Source: Paenibacillus phyllosphaerae (GTDB taxonomy: Bacteria; Bacillota; Bacilli; Paenibacillales; Paenibacillaceae). From it: a stretch of 64,000 nucleotides of DNA. The DNA lies in the NCBI RefSeq assembly GCF_014192105.1, contig NZ_JACHXK010000021.1, forward strand, positions 58,845 through 122,844, given 5' to 3'. The translations under genes and the position numbers were made by a program. Shown piece by piece: positions 17,370 through 26,512 of the stretch. A model generated the notes under the pieces. It saw nothing but the letters and a program-made list of their open reading frames with translations, was not told where the DNA came from and made no database searches. The first letter of the stretch is position 1; each line of letters begins with the position of its first letter.

Positions 17370-18613
17370 ACGATACACGTAACGATCGTCCGCTCCGGCT
17401 GGCGCTGATCCTGGCCGCATTCTCCGCATTGGGCCCATTCACGGTCGATATGTATCTCCCTGCGCTCCCGGAGATTATGAATGATTACGGAACGAACGCA
17501 TCCACGATTCAAGTGAGTTTAACCGCCAGCTTATTGGGGCTAGGCTTAGGTCAAATGGTCATGGGACCGCTCAGCGACAGTTATGGAAGACGCAACCCGC
17601 TCATGATTGCGATGGTGCTATATATCCTTTCCTCGATCGGTTGTGCCGTGGCGCCGAATGTGGAGACGTTCATCCTGCTGCGATTCATCCAAGGCGGCGC
17701 GGCTTCAGCGGGACTCGTCATTGCCCGTGCCATTGCCCGGGATCGATACAGCGGCGTCGAGATGACGAAGTTTATCTCGCTGCTTACGATGATCAGCAAT
17801 GTAGCTCCCTTACTTTCACCAAATGCGGGAAGTGCCGTTACAGCGTACGCTTCATGGTCGGGCGTGTTTGTTTTCCTCGGCTTGCTAGGTATACTATTGA
17901 CGGTGATTACCACTAGGGGGTTAGAGGAAAGTTTGCCTCCGGCTAAGCGGGTCCCCAGCAGCTTGGGGGCGTTCATGCGGAACTACAATCATTTGTTGCG
18001 GGATCGCACTTTTATGGGGTATGCGCTTGTTAACGGTATCCTGTTCGCCGGCATATTTGCTTTTGTTGCCGCCACGCCGTTTATTTATCAGAACATCTTC
18101 GGCGTGTCGCCGCAGGTCTTCTCGATTCTGTTTGCCATGAACGGTCTTGCGATCATGATCGGATCGCAAATCGTCAAACGGGCCGCCGGCCGGCTGTTTG
18201 AACCTCTTATTCTTCGGTTGGGATTAACGCTATCCGTCATTGCGACTTCCGCGATCCTGATTGCCGTCCTTGCGAATGGTTCCTTAGCAACGATCGTTGG
18301 TTCTACCTTCTTGTTCGCCGTATCGATTGGAATGATAGGACCGGTATGCGTCACGTTAGCGATGGAATCGCATGGACAACATGCGGGAAGCGCGTCCGCC
18401 ATACTCGGCACGCTGCAGTTTTCATTAGGCGCGGTTATTTCACCGCTTGTAGGCATCGCGGGCGAACATTCGGCACTCCCTTTCGGGGTGGTGATTTTCG
18501 CGACAAGCGTACTCGCCTTCGCAGCCTACGTGCTGCTGATTAGGAAGGCAAGAACAAGAAGCGGCGGCTTTAAGAACGCGGATACGAAACCTTACTTCGA
18601 ACAGGGGGATTAA
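17366..18613 (+). CDS. Bcr/CflA-type multidrug efflux MFS transporter
   Basis: A 415-residue, 12-helix major facilitator protein of the drug:H+ antiporter family. The N-terminus holds [13 protein letters not shown], characteristic of Bcr/CflA, followed by [14 protein letters not shown] (motif A) in loop 2-3 and [21 protein letters not shown]. The start is ATG 17366, giving the normal family length. Upstream in-frame codons are poorly placed relative to the AAAGGAG site at 17318, which instead serves the 11-codon leader. It exports small toxic molecules across the cytoplasmic membrane; the substrate is unknown. A small cupin gene follows after five bases and is probably co-transcribed. Confidence 0.85.
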   Translation: MNDTRNDRPLRLALILAAFSALGPFTVDMYLPALPEIMNDYGTNASTIQVSLTASLLGLGLGQMVMGPLSDSYGRRNPLMIAMVLYILSSIGCAVAPNVETFILLRFIQGGAASAGLVIARAIARDRYSGVEMTKFISLLTMISNVAPLLSPNAGSAVTAYASWSGVFVFLGLLGILLTVITTRGLEESLPPAKRVPSSLGAFMRNYNHLLRDRTFMGYALVNGILFAGIFAFVAATPFIYQNIFGVSPQVFSILFAMNGLAIMIGSQIVKRAAGRLFEPLILRLGLTLSVIATSAILIAVLANGSLATIVGSTFLFAVSIGMIGPVCVTLAMESHGQHAGSASAILGTLQFSLGAVISPLVGIAGEHSALPFGVVIFATSVLAFAAYVLLIRKARTRSGGFKNADTKPYFEQGD

Positions 18614-18618
18614 CGAAA

Positions 18619-19014
18619 ATGGACATTAGAAGAGTGGGATCTCAGCCTTCAGGCAAAGGACCTTCAGATTATTTTACCGGTACGGTTCGCATCGATCCGT
18701 TATTTGAAGCGGCCGATCCGGCGCGCGTAGCCGGCGCCAGCGTAACGTTCGAACCGGGAGCCCGAACCGCCTGGCACACGCATCCGCTAGGTCAGACGCT
18801 GATCGTCACGTCGGGCAAAGGACGCGCGCAACGCTGGGGAGGTCCGATCGAAGAGATTCATCCCGGTGACGTGATCTGGTTCCCGCCGGGCGAGAAACAT
18901 TGGCACGGCGCTTCGCCAGCAACGGCGATGACGCATATCGCCATTCAAGAACGCCAAGACGGCAAGGCGGTCGAATGGCTGGAACATGTCCGTGACGACC
19001 AATACGAGTCCTAG
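18619..19014 (+). CDS. Small single-domain cupin protein
   Basis: A 131-residue cupin. Motif 1 is [17 protein letters not shown] and motif 2 is [16 protein letters not shown]. These supply the histidines that hold a metal ion. The HTHPLGQTL form is shared by the cupin family often annotated as quercetinase-like or (R)-mandelonitrile-lyase-like, small Mn/Fe proteins. It follows the exporter by five bases, so a detoxification role together with efflux is plausible. The reaction cannot be read from the sequence. Confidence 0.8.
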   Translation: MDIRRVGSQPSGKGPSDYFTGTVRIDPLFEAADPARVAGASVTFEPGARTAWHTHPLGQTLIVTSGKGRAQRWGGPIEEIHPGDVIWFPPGEKHWHGASPATAMTHIAIQERQDGKAVEWLEHVRDDQYES

Positions 19015-19062
19015 TTTACGAGCGCGGTCTAAGGGTCGTCTTCGTGAAGACACGGGAATTTG

Positions 19063-19090
19063 GGAAGGCATCCTTCGGGGTGCTTTTTTT
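19063..19090 (+). terminator. Terminator after the cupin gene
   Basis: GGCATCC, loop TTC, GGGGTGC (one G-T pair), then seven T. Confidence 0.65.
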
Positions 19091-19206
19091 AATTTGTAGT
19101 GAACGGTTCACTCTCGAACCAAAACTAGCTATAATTAGGAATAGATTAGACAGACTAATCGAAAAAATTCCAATACATCTAGGATGACGACAGGATACTC
19201 AATACT

Positions 19207-20772
19207 ATGAATGAACGTTTCGCGGATTTCATCACGATACTGCTGCCTACGTATTTCTTCTTCTATTTGGCCATTACGTTGATCCATCGGAATAGGAAGA
19301 GCATGGTGAACCGAATTGCGGCTCTACTGATGCTTGCCTATTTGTTTTATTTTGTGGGGGAATATATTAAGACGTCCCTGTTGCCGGAATACCAAATGCA
19401 GATCGTACTCTACGGAAACTCTCCTATGCTCTTGTTCGTCATTTGTTTCCTGGTCCATCTTAGCATTCTCATCGGAGGTTCCATAACCGAGCCTCTGAAG
19501 CGTTGGCTGCCTATCGTTTACGCAGCTCCGTTTATATTGTGGGCGATATTCTTGCTGGCGAAGGATCACCGTGAACTGTACGATGCATCCATAACGGATG
19601 GCCGCAGCCCGCTGGATCCGTTGTTCTTGCTGCTCACCATTATTTTCGTAGCCGGATATATACTGATGTCCGTCATCATTCTGGCCGTTAGCTGGCTTCG
19701 TACACATGAGGCTAAGCTTCGAATGATCGCGCGGTCCTTGCTGATTAATCTATTCTCGCTGTTTGCATGGTTTGTCGTGGTCACAAGCCTTCTGCAGTCC
19801 GGGGTACTGACTGCGCGTTATGCCATGATTCTCTATTTTATCGGCTATTTGACGTGGGCGGTCGTACTACGGCATTTGATCGGCAAGCATAACATCATGC
19901 CGGACTACCGCAAACTATTCCATATTTTGTTCAAATCCGCGCCGACGGCCATTCTGCTACTGGACCGCAGCGGCACCGTCAAAGAAATGAATCCGCGGGC
20001 GAATCAATGGTTCGAGGGGATTGCGGTTGCCGACATCCCGAGCCACTTCGAATTCAATAACGGGCTTCGTCTATGCGAACTGGTAACCCGGGTATTCCAA
20101 GGCCAGAGCAACGTCTCTTCGGAGATCAGGCTGACTCATCTGAAACAAGGGCAGCTCGACCTCATGATGGGCCTGGAGCTGATCGATGGCGGCAACGAGG
20201 AACTGTTCGTTATGCATCTTACGGATATTACCTCGCTGAAGGCTACGGAACGCAGGTTATTGGAGTCGGAGAGAAGTTATAAGCATCTCGCGCATCATGA
20301 CCCGCTAACCGATCTCTATAACCGGATTGCGATTCAAGAACAACTGGAGCACAGGATCGCGAACCGGGAATCATTCGCCCTTGTACTTATCGATCTGAAT
20401 AACTTCAAGCAAGTGAATGATACGTACGGGCATTTGGTCGGGGATCTCTACCTCAAGCATATCGCGCATATCTTGAAGCAATGTACGGCGCCTGGCGATG
20501 TCGCAGGCCGGGTCGGGGGCGACGAGTTCGTGCTTATCGTGCCTTGTTCGCCGGATAGCGATGCGCATGAGCAGATCGGCCGCCTGCTCGAGAAGGGAAC
20601 CCGTTACGCCTTCTTGCATGAACAGACGGAGATCCCGGTATCGTTCTCCGCCGGCGTAAGCGTATATCCTATAGATGCTTCTGACGTGACGAAACTAATG
20701 AAACATGCGGATGAAGCCATGTATGCCGTGAAACGGGCAGGGAAGAATGAAGAGGCCTTAATTCGGAAGTGA
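19207..20772 (+). CDS. Membrane-bound diguanylate cyclase (PAS-GGDEF)
   Basis: A 521-residue protein. The N-terminal 225 residues contain about seven hydrophobic segments of a membrane sensor. A PAS-like segment follows (about 240-345, LFKSAPTAILLLDRSG). The GGDEF domain occupies about 360-515, with DPLTDLYNR at the start and the intact active-site motif GGDEF at 437-441. It makes cyclic di-GMP from two GTP. The feedback I-site RxxD is not kept: the residues before GRVGGDEF read APGD, so Arg is Ala. Product inhibition at that site is therefore unlikely. No EAL domain follows. It appears to be a single-gene unit. Confidence 0.88.
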   Translation: MNERFADFITILLPTYFFFYLAITLIHRNRKSMVNRIAALLMLAYLFYFVGEYIKTSLLPEYQMQIVLYGNSPMLLFVICFLVHLSILIGGSITEPLKRWLPIVYAAPFILWAIFLLAKDHRELYDASITDGRSPLDPLFLLLTIIFVAGYILMSVIILAVSWLRTHEAKLRMIARSLLINLFSLFAWFVVVTSLLQSGVLTARYAMILYFIGYLTWAVVLRHLIGKHNIMPDYRKLFHILFKSAPTAILLLDRSGTVKEMNPRANQWFEGIAVADIPSHFEFNNGLRLCELVTRVFQGQSNVSSEIRLTHLKQGQLDLMMGLELIDGGNEELFVMHLTDITSLKATERRLLESERSYKHLAHHDPLTDLYNRIAIQEQLEHRIANRESFALVLIDLNNFKQVNDTYGHLVGDLYLKHIAHILKQCTAPGDVAGRVGGDEFVLIVPCSPDSDAHEQIGRLLEKGTRYAFLHEQTEIPVSFSAGVSVYPIDASDVTKLMKHADEAMYAVKRAGKNEEALIRK

Positions 20773-20831
20773 GAGCAGAAGCATCTGGGACGTATCTGGA
20801 TGCAGCTATACAGCTAAATACGGTGAAATGA

Positions 20832-20863
20832 CAGACCGTTGAGCCTATCAGCGGTCTTTTTCT
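20832..20863 (+). terminator. Terminator after the diguanylate cyclase gene
   Basis: AGACCGTTGA pairs with TCAGCGGTCT (one G-T pair) around GCCTA, followed by five T. Confidence 0.75.
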
Positions 20864-20922
20864 TATGCGTGCGGGCCGATATTCAGGATTGCATTCATGC
20901 CATAGATATTTTAATATGAAAC

Positions 20923-20962
20923 TTGAATTAATGAATTTATCATTGAGTTAATGAAATTATCA
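20923..20962 (+). repeat. Perfectly phased 20-bp tandem repeat, candidate operator
   Basis: TTGAATTAATGAATTTATCA (20923-20942) is immediately followed by TTGAGTTAATGAAATTATCA (20943-20962), 18 of 20 identical. It is AT-rich and lies about 60 bp ahead of the GH43 gene. Two adjacent copies with a two-turn period suit a dimeric or AraC-type regulator. Confidence 0.6.
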
Positions 20963-21020
20963 ATCCATCGTTTGATACGAAAGGCCATCGACCAAATCAA
21001 GTATTCGAGGAGGCTCTCTT

Positions 21021-22835
21021 ATGTCCGTACCTAATTCCGTTTATGAAGGCTATCTATTGGCTCACTTTATCGGGGAGCAGCCGGATGGCGAACAGGTTTA
21101 TTTCGCCTACAGCGAGGATGGTTTGCATTGGAAAGACCTGAACGCGGGGCTGCCGGTTCTGCGTTCCGAGCTAGGAGAGCAAGGCGTACGGGATCCGTTC
21201 TTGGTGCGATCCCCCAAGGAAGGCAAGTTCTATCTGATTGCCACGGATCTGCGGATCGCCAGCGGCAAAGGTTGGGCGGCAGCGGTATCTGAGGGAAGCC
21301 GCGACATTATCGTGTGGGAGTCCGCGGACTTAGTAAGCTGGTCCGCGCCTTGGCCGGTCACGGTCGGCGTACAGGGAGCCGGCTGCGTCTGGGCGCCTGA
21401 GGCGATCTATGACGAGGCCGCGGACGAGTTCCTCGTGTTCTGGGCCTCCGCGACGCAGGAAGCGCACGAGAACGAACGGAAACAAAAAATTTACAGTGCC
21501 CGGACCAAGGATTTCCGAACGTTTACGGAGACCGAGAAGTATATCGAGCGGGACAACCACATCATCGATACGACGATCATTGCGCATAACGGCGCCTACT
21601 ACCGTTACTCCAAAGACGAAACGACGAAGAATATTCGGCTCGAGCAAGGCACCTCGCTGGATAAGGACGCCTTCACTCCGATAAGCGCACCGGACTTGGA
21701 GGCGATAATGGGCGTAGAAGGTCCTCAAATCTACAAATTGGGAGACCGTGAGGAATGGTGCCTCATCGTGGACCGTTTCGCGGAAGGAAAGGGTTACCTC
21801 CCGCTGCTGATCTCAGACCTTGCAAGCGGCGAATTCCGGGTATTGACGGATGGGGCGTTCGATATGGGGACGACGACCAAACGCCACGGCGGAGTGCTCC
21901 CGATTACCTCAGATGAAGCCAGCCGTCTGCTTGCGGCTTTCGGCGACGGACATCAGGTATTGCCCGGGCAATATGCCGACCCCGACCTTGCGAAGTTCGG
22001 CGATCGCTATTACCTTTACCCGACAACCGACGGATTCACGGGATGGTCGGGCAAACAATTCCATGTGTTCTCTTCTGCCGATATGCGCATATGGAAAGAC
22101 GAAGGCGTTATTCTGGATTTGGCGACGGAAGATGTGCCTTGGGCAGTCGGCAGCGCATGGGCTCCGGCGATAGCAACCAAGAACGGGAAGTATTACTACT
22201 ACTTCTGCGGCAAAACGACAAGCGGCGACAGCGCCATCGGCGTTGCGGTTGCCGAGACGCCGGCTGGTCCGTTCCGTGCGGAGCCAGAACCGCTCCTGAC
22301 GTTGGATCAGATGAAGCGTCTTGGCATTGCCATGAGCCAGGCCATCGACCCGTCCGTCTTCTACGAAGAGGATGGAACCGCTTACCTGTTGTTCGGGAAT
22401 GGACATGGGGCCATCGTACAACTTAACGAAGACATGGTTAGCGTAATCGAAGATACGATGAAGAATATTGAGGGCCTGCATGATTTCCGGGAGGCGGTTA
22501 CCGTTCTGAAGCGCGGCGGTCTCTATCACTTTACGTGGTCCTGCGATGACACGGGCAGCGAGGATTACCACGTGAATTACGGGACGGCAGAGAACCTGTA
22601 TGGTCCGGTTACTTACCATTACCCGATTCTGGTCAAGAACCCGGACAAGAATATGCTCGGTACCGGCCACCACTCGATATTCCATGAGCGTGAGACGGAT
22701 CAATACTGGATTGCCTATCACCGGTTCGTCACCCCTCTTACGCGGTTTACCGAAGGCAAGGGTTTCCATCGCGAGACGTGCATCGATCCGCTCGTCTTCG
22801 GTGAGGATGGACGGATGGTGAAGGTGCAGCTGTAG
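21021..22835 (+). CDS. Tandem GH43-like two-domain glycosidase
   Basis: A 604-residue cytoplasmic protein (no signal peptide) made of two five-bladed propeller domains. Domain 1 (about 5-300) has GVRDPFLV for the general base, CVWAPEAIYD, and Glu in VEGPQIYKL as likely acid. It is a clear paralogue of the stand-alone protein at 24296. Domain 2 (about 310-604) has YADPDLAKFGDRYYLYPT, IDPSVFYEEDG and FREAVTVLKRGG, which are GH43 base, pKa modulator and acid positions. GH43 enzymes remove arabinose, xylose or galactose side chains. AGGAGG precedes ATG 21021. A second GH43 gene follows after 40 bases, probably in one operon. Confidence 0.8.
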   Translation: MSVPNSVYEGYLLAHFIGEQPDGEQVYFAYSEDGLHWKDLNAGLPVLRSELGEQGVRDPFLVRSPKEGKFYLIATDLRIASGKGWAAAVSEGSRDIIVWESADLVSWSAPWPVTVGVQGAGCVWAPEAIYDEAADEFLVFWASATQEAHENERKQKIYSARTKDFRTFTETEKYIERDNHIIDTTIIAHNGAYYRYSKDETTKNIRLEQGTSLDKDAFTPISAPDLEAIMGVEGPQIYKLGDREEWCLIVDRFAEGKGYLPLLISDLASGEFRVLTDGAFDMGTTTKRHGGVLPITSDEASRLLAAFGDGHQVLPGQYADPDLAKFGDRYYLYPTTDGFTGWSGKQFHVFSSADMRIWKDEGVILDLATEDVPWAVGSAWAPAIATKNGKYYYYFCGKTTSGDSAIGVAVAETPAGPFRAEPEPLLTLDQMKRLGIAMSQAIDPSVFYEEDGTAYLLFGNGHGAIVQLNEDMVSVIEDTMKNIEGLHDFREAVTVLKRGGLYHFTWSCDDTGSEDYHVNYGTAENLYGPVTYHYPILVKNPDKNMLGTGHHSIFHERETDQYWIAYHRFVTPLTRFTEGKGFHRETCIDPLVFGEDGRMVKVQL

Positions 22836-22875
22836 CGGCTGCTCGAATCGACAAGCGTAAGGAGGCAGGCGGGCG

Positions 22876-24033
22876 ATGATGAAGACAATGAGCATAAAGG
22901 ATGCTAATACCGATATGGCGGCTGGAGAAACCCTTCAGCTGCCTTCATCCGTCGAGGTCGAGTTAGAAAGTGGAATTATCGAGCGGTTGCCGGTCCGATG
23001 GAACGCCGTGGACCCCGCGCTGTTGGAGCGTCCGGGAAGCTTCATGGTTGAAGGGACGATCCAAGAGGACGAGTATCCGAACCCGTTGGTTCTGAATCGT
23101 GCGGATCCCTATGTTTTGAAGCATACGGACGGATATTACTATTTTACCGGGTCCGTGCCGGAGTACGACCGGCTCGTGCTGCGTCGTTCCCGGACCGTCG
23201 GCGGGTTGTCAATGGCGGAGGAATCGGTCATCTGGACCAAGCACACAGAAGGCGAGATGGGCAACCATATTTGGGCGCCGGAACTTCATTGGATCGATGG
23301 GAAGTGGTACATCTACTTTGCGGCCGGCTCCGCGGAGAACAAATGGGCGATCCGCCCATATGTGCTGGAATGTTCGGATGAGAATCCCCTTACGGGAACC
23401 TGGACGGAGAAAGGGAGAATCGAGCTGCCGATCGACAGCTTCTCGCTCGATGCCACGACCTTCGAGCATAATGGGAAACGGTATTTGGCCTGGGCTCAAA
23501 TTATCGACGATTCCTGCATCTACATTGCCCTTATGGATACGCCTTGGTCGATCGCAGGCGATCCCGTGAAGATCGCCTCCCCGGAGTACGACTGGGAAAT
23601 CCAAGGGCATCGCGTGAATGAAGGACCAGCCGTCCTGATTCGCAACGGATTCGTGTTCATGGCTTATTCCGCCAGCGCAACGGATGACCGTTACTGCATG
23701 GGATTGTTAACGGCGGACGCCGCGGGCGATTTGTTGGACCCATCCTCATGGTCCAAATCGAAGGAGCCGGTATTCGTCAGCAACGAGGCAGCCTCCCAAT
23801 ACGGTCCGGGCCATAACAGCTTCACAGTGTCCGGGGATGGCTCCGCCGACCTTCTAGTCTATCATGCTCGATCCTACCAAGAGATCGTCGGCGAGCCGTT
23901 GTACGATCCTAATCGTCACGCTCGCGTGCAGCGCCTGTTATGGAAACCGGACGGCACGCCTTTTTTCGGCAAGCCTGGATGGAAAGCGGATCTGGGCGGA
24001 CGCGCGGCAAGATGCAAGGTAACCGTCCGGTAA
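22876..24033 (+). CDS. GH43-family glycosidase with N-terminal Ig-like (Big_4-like) segment
   Basis: A 385-residue protein. Residues 18-65 (LPSSVEVELESG... LPVRWNAVD... GSFMVEGTI) read as a Big_4-like beta-sandwich, a module normally found in secreted enzymes, yet no signal peptide is present. The GH43 propeller begins at about residue 70: NRADPYVLKHTDGYYYFTGS holds the base Asp, SLDATTFEHNGKRY the modulator, and HRVNEGPAVLI the acid Glu. The late motif VYHARSY is typical of arabinofuranosidase-type GH43. Start ATG 22876 follows AAGGAGG (22879 is also possible). It probably trims arabinose from pectic side chains together with the preceding gene. Confidence 0.82.
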   Translation: MMKTMSIKDANTDMAAGETLQLPSSVEVELESGIIERLPVRWNAVDPALLERPGSFMVEGTIQEDEYPNPLVLNRADPYVLKHTDGYYYFTGSVPEYDRLVLRRSRTVGGLSMAEESVIWTKHTEGEMGNHIWAPELHWIDGKWYIYFAAGSAENKWAIRPYVLECSDENPLTGTWTEKGRIELPIDSFSLDATTFEHNGKRYLAWAQIIDDSCIYIALMDTPWSIAGDPVKIASPEYDWEIQGHRVNEGPAVLIRNGFVFMAYSASATDDRYCMGLLTADAAGDLLDPSSWSKSKEPVFVSNEAASQYGPGHNSFTVSGDGSADLLVYHARSYQEIVGEPLYDPNRHARVQRLLWKPDGTPFFGKPGWKADLGGRAARCKVTVR

Positions 24034-24059
24034 GGTGACGTTGCTGTAAGGCGACGCCG

Positions 24060-24259
24060 CTATATAAGTTGAAACAAAAGTAACGAACAAAAAAGCGGAG
24101 CAAGAGAGATGAATTGGAGAAGCGCCAGCGTTCGCCTTTGTTCTCGGATTTCCACTACTATATTTGCTTTAATTAAGAAATCAGAGAACAACAGCGATCG
24201 AAGATCATCACTCATGCGAAGCGTATTCTTTGTTCGGATCTAAAGTTCAGTTTCCATAG
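24060..24259 (+). repeat. Copy 1 of a ~200-bp intergenic repeat with inverted ends and internal stems
   Basis: This copy runs from CTATATAAGTTGAAAC to GTTCAGTTTCCATAG. It shares with 27338-27534 the blocks AGCGCCAGCGTTCGCCTTTG, AACAACAGCGATCG, AGATCATCACT and TGCGAAGCG. An internal stem pairs 24140-24152 with 24177-24189 (12 of 13 pairs), and GATC-GAA-GATC forms a hairpin at 24196-24206. Its own right end is degraded compared with copy 2. It lies between GH43 genes and overlaps no gene. Confidence 0.75.
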
Positions 24260-24295
24260 CAGCCAAACGATAACAAAAGGATGGGATCGTCAATC

Positions 24296-25243
24296 ATGCA
24301 AGCATATCTATTCGTTCATTTTAAGGAAAAGCGGACACCAGACGGCGAGCAAGTCTACTTCGGGATCAGCAAGGATGGGTTTCATTGGGAAGAGGTGAAT
24401 GGGGGCAATCCTGTTCTGTGGAGCTACTACGGCGATAAAGGGGTCCGGGATTTCACGATCACGAGAACCAAAGAAGGCAAATTCGTCATCTTGGCAACGG
24501 ACTTGAGCTTGTCGTACGGGATGCTCAATCAGTACCAACATTCCTGGGATGAAATCTCCCGCAACGGCAGCAAATGTCTCGTCCTCTGGGAGTCGGATGA
24601 TCTGATTCACTGGTCTTCGCAGCGGATGATTCAGCTGGGAGACGAGAACTTCGGCTGCCTATGGGCGCCGGATGTGATCTACGACAAGCACAATGACGAT
24701 TATGTCATTCACTGGTCGTCCTCGCATAGCAGCAATCAGTATGGCGAGAAGGGAATCTATTACTCCCGCACGAAGGACTTCGGGAATTTCACGGAGCCGC
24801 AAGTCTTGATCCGGAAAGCGGACAGCGGCGTCATCGACTCGGCCATGTATGAGGAAGACGGCAAGTATTACTTATTCTTGAAGAGCGAGAAGAATCCGGC
24901 CGGCATCATTCTTATGGAATCGGAGCATATCACAGGGCCATTCGAGAAGATCGACGCCTTCGACCGGAGCGTGGCCTCGCTGCAAGCGGGTCAGTACGAA
25001 GCGCCGACCGCCGTCAAATTGGAAGATGGCCGATGGTGCTTGTTCCTGGACTTCTACGGCGTCTCCGCCGAAGAGCAAGGCTATGTGCCGTTCGTCGCAG
25101 AGCAGCTCTCGACCGGCGAATTCGTTCGTTCGGACCAGTCCTTCCGTTTCCCTTACGGATTCAAACACGGCACGATCTTGCCGATTACGATGGACGAATA
25201 CGAGAAACTGCAAGGATATACGAAAAAGCCCTCGGAGTACTAG
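24296..25243 (+). CDS. GH43-like single-domain glycosidase
   Basis: A 315-residue protein with a five-bladed propeller, paralogous to the first domain of the two-domain protein at 21021. Shared features are PDGEQVYFGISKDGFHWEEV, KGVRDFTITRTKEGKF (base Asp), CLWAPDVIYD, VIDSAMYEEDGKYYLF (modulator Asp) and YEAPTAVKLEDG (acid Glu). The ATG at 24296 is preferred because its product aligns with the paralogue, which has only a short extra N-terminus; an upstream ATG at 24281 sits directly on its purine run. No signal peptide. Likely an arabinosidase, xylosidase or galactosidase acting on imported oligosaccharides; the linkage is not decided by sequence. Confidence 0.78.
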   Translation: MQAYLFVHFKEKRTPDGEQVYFGISKDGFHWEEVNGGNPVLWSYYGDKGVRDFTITRTKEGKFVILATDLSLSYGMLNQYQHSWDEISRNGSKCLVLWESDDLIHWSSQRMIQLGDENFGCLWAPDVIYDKHNDDYVIHWSSSHSSNQYGEKGIYYSRTKDFGNFTEPQVLIRKADSGVIDSAMYEEDGKYYLFLKSEKNPAGIILMESEHITGPFEKIDAFDRSVASLQAGQYEAPTAVKLEDGRWCLFLDFYGVSAEEQGYVPFVAEQLSTGEFVRSDQSFRFPYGFKHGTILPITMDEYEKLQGYTKKPSEY

Positions 25244-25303
25244 GGCCGGGAGCGGTATCGCGGAATGAGAAGCGGACGTAATGAAACTGCATCATAAGAT
25301 AAG

Positions 25304-25347
25304 ACGGCCTAAGTTCAAGCTTACACTTGAACTTAGGCCGTTTTTTT
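25304..25347 (+). terminator. Strong terminator after the GH43 gene
   Basis: A perfect 16-bp stem, ACGGCCTAAGTTCAAG with CTTGAACTTAGGCCGT, loop CTTACA, then a T run. Confidence 0.92.
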
Positions 25348-25395
25348 AGCATGATAACTGCAGACCATTACCTTCGGAAAGGGGTTGGAACCACG

Positions 25396-26466
25396 GTGAC
25401 AACTTATCGAATTGGCGTGCTATATGGGGATGGAATCGGCCCTGAGATTACGAGAGCGACATTGGAAGTTCTGAAGGCGGCTGTGGAGCAAACGGGAGGC
25501 GCAGACTTCGATTACGTTGAACTGCCCATGGGATGGGAAGGCATTGAGAAGTATAACAACCCGATCCCGCAGGTGACGATAGACGCGCTGCAAGAAACGC
25601 ATGGCTGGATTATGGGGCCGCATGACTCCGCATCTTATCCGAAGGTGCACCAAGCCAACCGCAATCCAAGCGGCGAGTTGCGTCATTGCTTCGACCTATT
25701 TGCCAACGTTCGCCCGGCCAAAACGATAAAGGGCATCAAGAGCGTCGTAGGCGAAGCCGATCTTGTCATCTACCGCGAGAATACGGAAGGTTTCTACTCA
25801 GATCGCAACATGCATGTTGGTACTGGAGAATGGCAGATTACGCCGGATATCGTCGTGTCCACAGGCGTTTTCACGAGGAAAGCAGCAGAGCGTATCGCGC
25901 ATGCCGCGTTCCAAATGGCTATGCAGCGCCGCAAAAAAATAACGATCGTCCATAAGGCGAACGTTATTAAACTAGGAATGGGTCTCTTCCTGAACGTTTG
26001 CCGCCAAATCGGTGAGCAATACCCGGAAGTGCAAGTGGATGATTTTCACATCGACGCAATGACTGCACATTTGGTGCGCCGCGCTCATTTCTTCGACGTC
26101 ATCGTCACGGAAAACATGTTCGGCGATATTCTGTCTGACCTGGCAGGTGAACTCGTAGGGAGCCTAGGATTAGCTCCTTCCATCAACACGAACGAGAATC
26201 AAGCGATGGCGCAAGCCGCCCATGGTTCTGCACCGGATATCGCAGGCAAGAATATCGCGAATCCCATCGGCATGATGCTCTCGACCGTCATGTTCTTGGA
26301 GTGGTTGGCCAGTCGCCACGGTGACGGAAACCTCATTCAAGTCGCCCGGATGATGGAACATGGAATCTTCACGACGGTCGCTGAGGGTGTCAAGACGAGG
26401 GACCTTGGCGGCAGTGCATCGACGACTGCATTCACGGCGGCAGTCGCAGCGCATATTGCCCGTTAA
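25396..26466 (+). CDS. Isocitrate/isopropylmalate-dehydrogenase-family enzyme (tartrate dehydrogenase-like)
   Basis: A 356-residue NAD(P)- and metal-dependent beta-decarboxylating dehydrogenase. GTG 25396 is preferred: GGAAAGGGG lies ten bases upstream and the product then begins VTTYRIGVLYGDGIGPEI, the family N-terminus. Earlier in-frame codons fall in or beside the terminator at 25304. Motifs are LFANVRPAKT (substrate arginine), YRENTEGFYSDR, the HKANVIK catalytic lysine region, and ENMFGDILSDLAGELVGSLG with metal aspartates. The NAD loop reads AAHGSAPDIAGKNIANPIG. Sequence alone does not separate isopropylmalate, isocitrate, homoisocitrate or tartrate. No leucine genes lie near, so a catabolic role is more likely than leucine synthesis. 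Confidence 0.8.
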   Translation: MTTYRIGVLYGDGIGPEITRATLEVLKAAVEQTGGADFDYVELPMGWEGIEKYNNPIPQVTIDALQETHGWIMGPHDSASYPKVHQANRNPSGELRHCFDLFANVRPAKTIKGIKSVVGEADLVIYRENTEGFYSDRNMHVGTGEWQITPDIVVSTGVFTRKAAERIAHAAFQMAMQRRKKITIVHKANVIKLGMGLFLNVCRQIGEQYPEVQVDDFHIDAMTAHLVRRAHFFDVIVTENMFGDILSDLAGELVGSLGLAPSINTNENQAMAQAAHGSAPDIAGKNIANPIGMMLSTVMFLEWLASRHGDGNLIQVARMMEHGIFTTVAEGVKTRDLGGSASTTAFTAAVAAHIAR

Positions 26467-26512
26467 CGGAACTCGTTAACTGAATCATGCAAGAAGAACG
26501 GATGGAGGAGGA

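Noticed and set aside
25327..25395. Earlier start for the dehydrogenase
   Set aside because: The first codons would lie inside the terminator hairpin. The family N-terminus begins at the GTG at 25396, which has a ribosome site.
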